The notes below the pieces were generated by a model. That model made no database searches, was not told the DNA's origin, and saw only the letters and a program-made list of their open reading frames with translations. A program made the position numbers and the translations under genes. This document shows positions 1-10,700 of a stretch of DNA of 64,000 nt, one piece after another; position 1 is the first letter of the stretch; each line of letters begins with the position of its first letter. The DNA is taken from contig CM053809.1 in assembly GCA_028671895.1 (NCBI GenBank), positions 32,463,501 to 32,527,500 of the forward strand. The letters are read 5' to 3'. The stretch comes from Oenanthe sinensis (taxonomy: Eukaryota; Streptophyta; Magnoliopsida; Apiales; Apiaceae).

Positions 1-191
1 GTCATTTCTCCATAATGAATAATGTATCTACGGAGATCAATGTCTAATGGATCCAAGAGCTGCCTCCAATTGTTTTCACCACTTAAGATCCTCCATCTTT
101 TTGGTATATTGCTAGGCTTTTTTGTTATTGATATTTCATCAGCAGCTTTTCTCTCTTTTTTTCTCAAATATTTCACTATAAGTGACTTCAT
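1..191 (-). CDS. Phospholipase A1-II (DAD1-like lipase), N-terminal part only
   Basis: Reading the minus strand from the ATG at 191 gives 63 codons running off the window edge. After a Lys-rich start the peptide contains PKRWRILSGENNWRQLLDPL and then DIDLRRYIIHYGEM. This is the conserved N-terminal block of plant phospholipase A1-II (class 3 lipase) proteins. An in-frame TAA lies just upstream of the ATG, which supports this start. The family hydrolyses the sn-1 acyl chain of phospholipids. The GxSxG serine-hydrolase site lies outside the window, so catalytic competence cannot be judged. The plus-strand open frame over the same bases is a shadow. Confidence 0.85.
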   Translation of the reverse strand, partial: MKSLIVKYLRKKERKAADEISITKKPSNIPKRWRILSGENNWRQLLDPLDIDLRRYIIHYGEM

Positions 192-2480
192 GATGCCTAT
201 TGCTTAATGGTTGGACAAGTTTAATTACTTTAGTTTCGATTCGATTCGCTCTGTGTATAAATAGTGATGATCACAAGGATATATAATACTAATAGAAACG
301 TAGGGTTGTATAGGTTGTCATGACTTGCGGTTAACTTCTACTATTCTGTAGCTATATTTTGCACTCTTTATACAAACACATATGTTAATGTTAGTGATAA
401 AAAAAAATAAAAGCTTTTGTGATAATAATGCACATAACTACTAGTTGAAATCATGGTGATTTATGGAGATAATATTGACTTATATATATACACAACGAAG
501 TGAGAGCTGTGTTAGATTTAATTGATTAATCTTGAAGCGAGTCTATATTACGTGGAGAATTTCCTAAATCCGAATAATGTCCAACTTCAATTCTGCAAGT
601 AAATTCGTTTATTGCTGTGCCAAATTGTGTAAACCGCTTTTAAGATATATAAATATATATTCAATTAATTTATTCGGATTTGATAAGTTCAAGCTAGCTC
701 GAAATTTGCATGTGCGCCAATTCAAATTTGTTATTTTATCGTTTGAGGATAATTATGAGACAAAATTAATTTTATAAGCTGCTATTCTTTTTATAATATC
801 GTATTATTTTACACTTTCTTTGAACATGTGGTCCTATATATTGTCGGCGTGAATTTTTGTTGTGTATATAACATTTTAAATATATTTTACTGTAGTTGCA
901 ATTGTTATTAACCTTCAGGCTTCAGCTCTAAATTCATGGTCATATTGTTGACAGGATACTAGTTAAGAGTAGCGTTAAAGATATTAAATTAAAAATTGTT
1001 CCCAAATAATGTGATTAGTTTTATTAATATGAATTTAGAGGTCTATTTTATTTATTATTCTATTATTAATTAAATTGTAATTCATGACATTTTATAATTA
1101 TTTTAAAATTTAAATATCAATTTGGAGAAATTAACATTATCTAATGTACAAGAGTAGCCAAGAGTACCGTTTATTCATTCACACCAAACCCCGTAATTTT
1201 CAGTAATGATGAAGTTGAAAATTGGTTGTCCATCAGATGGGACTTGCCTTGCAGAGTTTGCAAGCATGTTATTACGTGATTGTTTGGAGTTCCTTAAATT
1301 TAAAATAAATTTTTTATTTTATTTTTATTTTTTATATATTTTTATTTTTTTAAAAAATAAATATATATTTTAAAATTTTAAAATCAAATATTATTTTTAA
1401 AATAAAAAATAAATTACTTATTTTCAGAAAAAGTACACACATACGTATTTTTCCCCTAAAATAAGGACTTATTTTCGAAAAATAAGTACCGCTGTATTAT
1501 ATATTCGTCTTTCAGTTTCTAACTTTAAACCAAAGAATGTCACATATATTTGTCTCTCCTAGTTAAACTAAATTTTATTTGCATAGTAGCTTCACTTTAA
1601 ATTATAAATATTTTGTACGTATATAATAATATTAAAACATTACTGTAACAGGTAAATTTTACCGATTATAACATTAATTTCTTAAGTCATTCTTGTAATT
1701 AAAACCATAAATTTCCTTGAGAGGAAAGCAGTATTAAAACTCGTGGATGCCCCCACTTGAAAAAAAAACCTTGAGTTTTTCTTGTGGGATACTGTTTTAT
1801 TATTTAATAATAATAAAATTAAGGATTCAATTTTAGTGATATAGATGAGTAAATTTTACATTTTAATAACTGATTGCTTGTGCAGGAAAATATAACTTTG
1901 TATAAACAAATGATATAAACTCACAGTAAAACTAAAACTTTGAACTAGCGCCACCTGATTACAATTGTGTTTGGAACTTGGGGTTGTTAACAATAATTTT
2001 CGTTTTCTTGTGTTTTCAATTATTTTTGAAGAAAGATAAAAAAAATTCTTCAATCTGGATAATCAGAATATTTAGGGATCGGAAAAGTTCTCTGATTCTC
2101 GCATTCAAAATACAAAACCTGTCTGGGAATCTATATAAAACGTTTTTATAAAAATGCACAAAATATGACTTGAAATATTTAAATTCAGATTTAATTGGGC
2201 TGAGGTTTCCGAAACTACAAGGGTAGGTCCGAATTTACAAAAGAATGGGTACAGATTGGTTATCCGGCCCAAGCTACTCTTTTAGGCCTCATTTCTTTTT
2301 CTATATTTTGCGGGCCTCATTTTTGTGCATCCATTAAGTATTCAAAGCAGGGACTGCGAAGACTCCTAACAAATACAAAAACCTAATTAGTTGGATTATG
2401 TCCTACCAGGCTACCACCACAGGTCCACACCTGCAGTTCCTTTTAAAATTTAACAAATCTATCTTGTATCATTAAAAAAT
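192..2480. other. AT-rich intergenic region upstream of the PLA1 gene
   Basis: No coding sequence is supported on either strand. It should contain the promoter of the minus-strand phospholipase gene at its left end, but no TATA box could be placed with confidence. One dispersed repeat (1281-1492) is listed separately. The rest is AT-rich sequence with short spurious open frames. Confidence 0.6.
1281..1492 (+). repeat. Dispersed AT-rich repeat, copy 1 (other copy at 55404-55632)
   Basis: It begins with a TGTTTGG-like motif followed by CTTAAATTTAAAATAA and ends with TTATTTTCGAAAAATAAG. The interior is A/T tracts with a TTTTCAGAAAAAGTA motif. The segment at 55404-55632 carries the same blocks in reverse-complement order, which marks a dispersed family. 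No transposase and no clear target duplication were seen. Confidence 0.45.
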
Positions 2481-2482
2481 TA

Positions 2483-2733
2483 CTCCCTCCGTCCCAACCA
2501 ATTCTTTACACTTTCCTTTTTGGGACGTCCCACCCAATTCTTTACATTACTAAAAATAGTAACTTTTAACAATAAATATATTATTACATCCACTACTTCA
2601 CTCCACTTTTTCAACACTTTACACTATTACACCCACTATTTCATTTATTTTAACAATAAAATCACTATTACACCCACTATCCATGGTCTCCGTGCCCGGA
2701 CCAAATGTAAACATTTGGCCGGGACGGAGGGAG
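2483..2733. mobile_element. Stowaway-type MITE (Tc1/mariner-like)
   Basis: A 251-bp element starts CTCCCTCCGTCCC and ends with the exact inverse GGGACGGAGGGAG, a perfect 13-bp terminal inverted repeat. It is flanked by TA on both sides (2481-2482 and 2734-2735), the Tc1/mariner target duplication. It has no coding capacity. The terminal motif is the classic plant Stowaway end. Confidence 0.85.
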
Positions 2734-3284
2734 TATATCAATAATCAACCTTTAAAATTTAAAACACTGCAAGAATAACACTATCACGCTAAGAGTATAA
2801 TCCGATTTGTTGCGAAGGAATTTGACCAACACCCCCAGAAATATATGTCGTTGATAGTTTCTTTCAGATACGAAACAGGTTCTCAGTCAAGCATCCCTTG
2901 TGCGTGGGAATGTGAATTTGTATGGCGTTTGGACTGAATTTGTCGGTATCTCAATGAATTAGGAACGGTGCAGCTTCGTACAAGTCTCCCTAGATTACCG
3001 GAAAAGTGTATCTCACGAGAATATAGGGGTGCCCTCGTCCTTACTCGAATGATCATCACCGATAAATGGCCTATGTATCCCGTATTTATAGGGAATCAAG
3101 TTTGCAGTAGTTCTATGGGTTTACGATTTATGGATATCAACCACGTTTGTAGTAGTATATCACCATTAGAATACTGATTTGTTGCTGTAGAAACTGATTA
3201 GGAGTCTGTCAAGAGGTTCAGGTAGAGTCTTTCTGATCTTGAACCTATATTCTGGTCATAAGAAGCTATTTATATGTGTCTATA

Positions 3285-3287
<3 letters not shown>

Positions 3288-3321
<34 letters not shown>
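3288..3321. repeat. (AT)n microsatellite
   Basis: About 17 uninterrupted AT dinucleotides inside the solo LTR. Probably polymorphic in length. Confidence 0.9.
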
Positions 3322-3324
<3 letters not shown>

Positions 3325-3534
3325 ATATAGTTGATAATATGTCATATTTATCATCATAGAGTCCGTGTTTATCCTCAATTACGTGCTCATAAAGTTTAGG
3401 AAATGATCCTTATACGTTAAGTTAACCGCGGTTCGATGTGCGAACCTCGAACCTCAGACCCTCGAAACTCGGACCTCAGTCATAGATGAACTTCAATATT
3501 CTGTACTTCAAGCACCGGTAAACCTCGACCATAA

Positions 3535-3756
3535 GTGAACCTCATTCATGTCCAGACCTCATGCTTTACGCATTCACAAAACTTCTCAAGCAGAATCTCT
3601 GTCAGTCAATGAACCTCATTTATGCACAGATCTCGTACCTTAAGCCTACACAGAGCTTCCTAGGCAGAACCTTTGTTTCATCCATGTAGGTACCTCGAAC
3701 ATGTTGACTTCTCAGAACTTCTTAGGCAGAACCTCCGGCTGTCAAAGAACCTCATT
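3535..3756. repeat. Degenerate tandem repeats of about 75 bp inside the solo LTR
   Basis: Three diverged units start near 3535, 3610 and 3686. They share GAACCTCATT, a CAGA(C/T)CTC block and an ACTTCT(C/T)A(A/G)GCAGAA block in the same order. Direct repeats of this kind are common in the U3 part of plant LTRs. No function can be assigned. Confidence 0.55.
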
Positions 3757-3827
3757 ACATCAAGGTTATAACTAAGCCATTACAGACCCAAATTACACCC
3801 ATACCAAAATTGGGGCACAACACGATT

Positions 3828-4762
3828 CTATTCAATTTAATTTTTTTATTAAATTGACTTATAGCCTAACAAATGACTAAATGAGTATCTGTTCTAAGAA
3901 ATCTCAGATAAGCCAGAGTTGAAACTCGGACGATAGATGATAAACCCTTTGACCACTTGCCTTGTTTCTCATTCAATATTCAATTTAGTTTAGTTTAATT
4001 AACTTTGGACTAATTAAAACCGAATCTAAAAGTATATATTTTTAACTTTTAAAATTTAAGAACTGCAACAGTTAACTAACTGGTGGTTCAATTTCGACTT
4101 TTAAACTTTCCATGTGATTATTAATAATTTCATATTAGATACAAAACCGATTACTATTAAAAAAATGAGATGAAATTTGGTTACGTTATACTAGTAGTAG
4201 TACCAACTGGCAGTAGTAACTGTTGCAGAACATGACACCAGTATAAAGGCTAATCTGCTAAAGAGACCACTTCTACACTTTCTTAAAATGAATTTGTTTC
4301 ATCTTTACTCTTATTATATTCCCACCAATTTCCTATTTTCGAACAAAATTAACTTTAATCATCAAACTTGTGTATTATTAAACTTTGTTTACAATGTAAG
4401 GATATACACATAGTAGCAAAATGCATAATTTATGAAAAAAGATAAAATTCCAATTATTTTATCACTGTCGATCTACCTCATCTTTCACTTTTAACGTCAA
4501 CTGCATTGCAAGGACAGTAGAATCTCAAAAAATATTATTTATGTATGGTCAATTGGTCATGTTCCGCTAACATTCGTGTTAAATTATTTTAACTAGGGTC
4601 GAAAAAACACAAACAAGTCGTAAATCGTAATCATAAAAATCTATGTAACAAGTCTACTTCATCTTTGCCTTTTAACTCAGCTCATCTACATTGCTAGACA
4701 TCAAATCCTCTAACACACTTATATACACATAATTATAGTGTGTGTTGTGATAAGTAGCAACA
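3828..4762 (+). promoter_or_regulatory. Upstream region of the CHUP1-like gene
   Basis: About 0.9 kb with no ORF, between the solo-LTR target duplication and the start codon at 4763. A TATA-like TTATATACAC lies at about 4719-4728, roughly 35-45 bp before the ATG. The start context AACAATGG is a good plant initiation context. No other motif was identified with confidence. Confidence 0.4.
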
Positions 4763-7700
4763 ATGGTTGTAAAAGCAGCAATGGGCTTACAAAAATCTCA
4801 TGCAAATACTAAATCAGAGCCATCACCCTCATCATCGCCATCACCAAGTTCATGCAAGGCACCACAGAAAGGCACGTCATTCTCACGCTCATTGAGCAAT
4901 TACTTCCCGCGGGCCTCTGCACAAGTACTACCGAAACCACCTGACGTGACACAGCTCCTCCACATAATCGAAGCATTACGTGAAAGAGAATCGAGGCTGA
5001 AAACAGAGCTTCTCGAGTATAAACTACTAAAAGAATCAGTCGCGATTTTACCATTTCTAGAAGAAGAAATTGTAAGAAGAGACATTGAGATAGGACAGTG
5101 CAGTAAAAAGATAGATTGCTTGGAATTAGAAAATGAGAGGTTGCGACGAGAAATGGACATGCTGCATTGTAAATTTTTCGAACAGAAGACACAATACGAA
5201 GAAAATAAGAAAATATTGAGCAACTGGAAGGCGAAATTTCTGAGTTGAGGGAAGCACAAATGGAGAAAGAAAGCGAAGAGATAACTTCACAAAGATTTCA
5301 ATTTCAAGGCGCAGTAGATGTGTCGTGTAGATCAAATGTAGGTAAAAATTTGAAAAGAAATGTGTCACTACTGGAGCAATATAATTCAAATAAAAACGAG
5401 ATTGAGGTTCAAAAAGCGAAAGAAAAAGCCTCACAGAACTCCAAAGAGATTACAGGACTAATGTCTGTTACAATAAGATCTCGAGTACCTAGAGTCCCGA
5501 GACCACCGCCTAGGCCTTCACTTTCAGTTTTGGTTTCGCCATCTTCAAGTGTTTCGGTTAGTACATTGTCGCCTTCATCTTCTAGTTCTTTTTTCGGGGC
5601 TGCAGATAGAGTATTGACGAAAATGTCAGTAGTTCCAGTGCCTCCGCCACCACCAGCGAGGCCTGTTTTTAAGGTGCCAACTAAGTCTGCGCCACCTCCT
5701 TCACCGCCATTGCCAGTAAAGGGGTCAAAGAATGGAGTGCAGAAGGTAAGGAGAGTACCAGAAGTTGTGGAGTTTTATCATTCGTTAATGCGGAGAGACT
5801 CACGGCGAGATTCCAGTAATGGTGCAGCAACGACGGCCAATGCGAGGGATATGATCGGAGAAATTGAGAACCGGTCCACTCATTTGCTTGCAGTAAGTTT
5901 TGTTTTTAGTGTTGTTATTTTTTGTTCTTGACTTGTCACTGAAATTGACTAGACTTGCCCTTGTTGTGTCTTTATTCTTACCCTTAAACATAAGGTGTCT
6001 TGATAGATAAGAAAACATTTAGATTCGACAATCTTAATGGTTAAACCAAAAAAGTTGTGGGGATTTGTCCAAAGAAAAACATCTTGTGATTTCGATTTGT
6101 CATTGTTATATTAGGCAAAAAAGATGAACTGATTCAAGAACCAGATTTTTGTGTGCTACTGAAAAGTTTTTTTTTTTATGGTAAATCATTGTAATTTGTA
6201 TTTTGTATTTATCAGACTGATTTACGTAAACAGCATCTTTGCTTTTTACGGCAGTGGTACTAGTATGCATGGTTTGTGTACATCTTATCCTTCCCGTACT
6301 TACATCCAAGTGATGGGGTATTTTTAATTCGGTTCTTATTTTGTGTTCATGTGTTTTAATTACAAATTAGAACTGATGTATACACACAAGATGATTTTGT
6401 AATTTTGTGTTTGTTTGTGTTTTATAATCACAGGTTAAAACAGATGTAGAAACACAAGGTGATTTCATTAGGTTCTTGATCAAAGAAGTTGAGAATGCTG
6501 CATTCACAGATATTCAAGATGTTGTGCTTTTTGTGAAATGGCTTGACGACGAGCTTTCTTACCTGGTAATTTTTATCAAGCCCCACCCAATATCGCCCAC
6601 AAATTTTAATGGAAAGAATTAAGATAAATTGCATTTGTAGGTTGATGAAAGAGCAGTGCTCAAGCATTTCCAATGGCCAGAACAGAAAGCTGATACGCTT
6701 AGAGAAGCAGCATTTGGTTTTTCTGATCTCAAGAAGCTGGAATATGAGGCATCTTCTTTTAGAGATGATCCTCAACAACTATATGCTTCAGCCCTCAAAA
6801 AGATGCAAGCCTTATTTGAAAAGTATGGTTAACTCTTCCGGGCTGTTTCTTGACATATGACTTCGTGTGCAATTATTGTGTATAATTTAGGACTAATTTA
6901 GCTGACTAATTGTTGTGGTCACAGATTAGAACACGGACTCTACAACCTCTCGAAAATGAGAGAATCAGCAGCAAATCAGTATAAAGGATTTCAAATTCCA
7001 GTAGATTGGATGCTGGATACTGGTTATGTAAGCCGGGTATATATTCTCACTCTCCAGCAGCTGTTGTTCTAATGCAAATTGCTATGATAACACTTTTATA
7101 CACTGTGTCTGTCCTTGGTTTTCATATACTCTAGGGGTCTGTCCATTTCCCTACGTTCCTTCTAAATGTTTAAGTTTCAGCGTTTCACTACAAGATTAGC
7201 AAGTAACATATGATGTTCCATTGCTTTTAATCGTATGGCTGTTTGATCATGTCTATTCAAAATGAGACGAAATATATAATTTAATGAGAGAAAAGTTCAT
7301 AATTCTACATTAATTAGTCTAAACGACAAATATAGCGGAATGAGTTGACCAATAATATGTTGGAATTCATGCACTTGCATATGCACTTTCACATTCATGC
7401 ATCTCTAAAGAATTTGCATATACCTCTAAAGAATTTGAAGAATATTGCAAAGATGAAGGCATTTGGAAGCAGCTCACAGCAGGATACAGCCCGCAGCAGA
7501 ACGGAGTTGCAGAACGCAAAAATAGAACGATTGTTGAAATGGCCAGGTCTATGATGAATGAAAAAGGACTGCCAAAGACGTTCTGGGCTGAAGCTACAAA
7601 TACAGCAGTTTATATTCTTAACAGATGTCCCACAAAAGCTGTAAGAAATATAACACCTATGGAAGCATGGAGTGGAGAAAAACCATCTGTAAGTCATCTA

Positions 7701-10700
7701 AGAATATTTGGCTGCATTGGTTATGCTCATATATCTGCTGAGAAACGTACTAAACTGGATTATAAAAGTACAAAGTGTATTTTTACTGGTTATACTCTGG
7801 AGACTAAAGGTTACAGGCTTTATAATGTTGAAACTAACAAATTGGTTGTTAGTAGAGATGTTCTGTTTGATGAAAATGCAGCCTGGGATTGGAAAGAAAA
7901 GCAGGTGGAACATGTTAATCAACCAAGTTCTATGGAAGCAAGTGAAGAAAATGAGATCACTCACACATCTGACGAAGAGGATAATCATGAACAAGATCAA
8001 CACACTCACACATCTGAATCAGAGGATGAAACTCCACCAAGAAAATTCAGAAGACTAAGTGATATATATCAGTCTTGTAATTTTGTGGTTAGTGAACCAG
8101 AAAATTTTGAAGAAGCTGAGAAACATGAAGTATGGCAGCAAGCAATGGAAGAAGAAATGCATATGATTGAAAAGAATAAAACATGGGAGCTTGTCGACAA
8201 ACCTGAAGGAAGAGAAATTATCGGGTTAAAATGGATCTACAAGACCAAAGTAAATCAAAATGGAGAAATTCAAAAGCATAAGGCGAGGCTAGTCGCTAAA
8301 GGCTTTACTCAAAAGCCTGGTGTCGATTTTTCAGAAACTTTCTCCCCAGTAGCAAGACTTGAAACTATAAGAACCTTGATCGCTCTTGCTGCACAGAAGA
8401 AATGGAAACTTTTCCAGCTTGATGTTAAGTCAGCATTCTTAAACGGAAGGCTAGATGAAGAAATTTATGTTGAGCAACCACAAGGGTTCTTGGTGGAAGG
8501 GGGAGAAAACAAAGTGTACAAACTCATAAAGGCCCTTTACGGACTTAAACAATCACCTCGTACATGGTACAAAGAGATTGACACATATTTTCTGAAAAAT
8601 GGATTCCAAAGAAGCAAGAATGAAGCAACTTTGTATGTAAAGAAACAAGGAAGCAAGATTCTCATTGCTTGTCTCTATGTCGACGATCTCATTGTTACAG
8701 GAAATGATGAAGTGATGATTAAAAGATTTAAAGAACACATGATGAAGACTTATGAGATGAGTGATTTGGGGATGAAGGATTCTGAAAATATACAAAGTTA
8801 TCATGCTCGTGTAATGGAGATTGTGAATCAAATGAAAACCTATGGTGATAATATTTCTGATCAACATGTTGTGGAGAAAATTTTGATCAGTTTAACAGAT
8901 AAATATGAATATATTGTTGCTGTCATTGAAGAAACAAAAGATCTCACCAAGCTGTCAATAAAAGAATTGATGGGCTCTCTTCAAGCGCATGAAAAAAGAA
9001 GACTTAAACAGGCAGAGCAATCAGAAAATGCTTTTCTGTCTAAGGCAAAGGTGAAGCCACAACAATTTGCAAAGAAGGATGGTCAAATCCAGGAGCAAAA
9101 GAAGTCTGACTGGAAAAAAAAGAAAGAGAACTATACTAGCTCATACCAGAAGAATCAGAATGATAGAGGTACAAGTTCTAACCCAAAAGTTTTTTGCAAT
9201 ATCTGCAAAAGGACTAGTCATATATCATCTAAATGTTGGTTCAAGGGCAAGCCTCAATGTAATTATTGTAGAAGATTTGGTCATATTGAAAAAGTCTGCA
9301 GATTTAAAAATTATGAGAAGGCAAATTTTACAGAAGAAAAGGAGGACAACAAAGAAGAACAAATATTTTATGCTTGTCATTCCAGCCTGCATGGAGACAA
9401 TAAAGCCTGGTATATAGACAGTGGTTGCAGCAATCATATGTGCGAAGATAAAAATATCTTTGTGCAAATTGATACAACAATAAACCCAAAGGTGAGGATG
9501 GGTAATGGAGCTGTTACAGAAGCAAAAGGAAAAGGAACAGTTGCTATCAACACAAAATCTAGAGTCAAATATATACGAGATGTTCTTCTCGTTCCAGATT
9601 TAAAAGAAAATTTATTAAGTGTTGGACAGCTTCTGGAACATGATTATTGTCTTGTATTTGAAGATAATATGTGCAGAGTCTTTGAGAAAAAGAACAAGAA
9701 TGAGGCCATTACAGAAGTAAAGATGGAGAGGAACAGGAACTTTCCACTGATATTTAACCACAATGCTCTAAAGGCTGAAGTTGTAGACCAATCATGGCTT
9801 TGGCATAAAAGATATTGCCATCTAAATTTTCAGGGATTAAAATTTCTCAAAGAAAGAAACATGGTGAATGGCCTACCAGAATTGCAACATGAAAAGACCC
9901 CGTGTGAAGGATGCATCATGGGAAAACAACATAAAATGCCATATCCAAAAGGAAAATCATGGAGAGCAAAAGAACACTTGGAACTTATACATACCGACAT
10001 TTGTGGCCCAATGAGGACTCCATCTTTGGGACAACAAAGGTATTTTATAATTTTCATTGACGATTTTACAAGAATGACTTGGATTTATTTTTTGAAAGAG
10101 AAGTCAGAAGCTTTCACTGTGTTCAAGAGATTTAAAGCCCTTGTAGAAAAACAAAGTGGTCGTGACATTAAGTGCATACGGAGTGACAGAGGAGGTGAAT
10201 ATACCTCTAAAGAATTTGAAGAATATTGCAAAGATGAAGGCATTTGGAAGCAGCTCACAGCAGGATACAGCCCGCAGCAGAACGGAGTTGCAGAACGCAA
10301 AAATAGAACGATTGTTGAAATGGCCAGGTCTATGATGAATGAAAAAGGACTGCCAAAGACGTTCTGGGCTGAAGCTACAAATACAGCAGTTTATATTCTT
10401 AACAGATGTCCCACAAAAGCTGTAAGAAATATAACACCTATGGAAGCATGGAGTGGAGAAAAACCATCTGTAAGTCATCTAAGAATATTTGGCTGCATTG
10501 GTTATGCTCATATATCTGCTGAGAAACGTACTAAACTGGATTATAAAAGTACAAAGTGTATTTTTACTGGTTATACTCTGGAGACTAAAGGTTACAGGCT
10601 TTATAATGTTGAAACTAACAAATTGGTTGTTAGTAGAGATGTTCTGTTTGATGAAAATGCAGCCTGGGATTGGAAAGAAAAGCAGGTGGAACATGTTAAT

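Larger units (their letters stand above)
2808..3822. mobile_element. Solo LTR, 1015 bp, family unassigned
   Basis: The segment starts TGTTGCGAAGG and ends GGGGCACAACA, so the ends are TGTTG and CAACA. The 5 bp before it (CGATT, 2803-2807) are repeated exactly after it (3823-3827). There is no primer-binding site, polypurine tract, internal region or second LTR next to it, so it is a solo LTR left by LTR-LTR recombination. It contains an (AT)n run and degenerate 75-bp repeats, listed separately. Length of about 1 kb fits Ty3/Gypsy better than Copia, but that is inference. Orientation is unclear because the termini are symmetric. Confidence 0.8.

Noticed and set aside
22..207. A plus-strand open frame of 61 codons at the window start
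   Set aside because: It is the antisense shadow of the phospholipase A1 N-terminus on the minus strand.
5168..5184. GTAAATTTTTCGAACAG as a possible intron that would repair the CHUP1-like frame
   Set aside because: 17 bp is far too short for a plant intron, and the peptide around it reads as continuous coiled coil.
7698..8009. Antisense and out-of-frame open frames in the Copia element, repeated at 10479-10790
   Set aside because: They are shadows of the RT/integrase coding frame and repeat only because the segment is duplicated.
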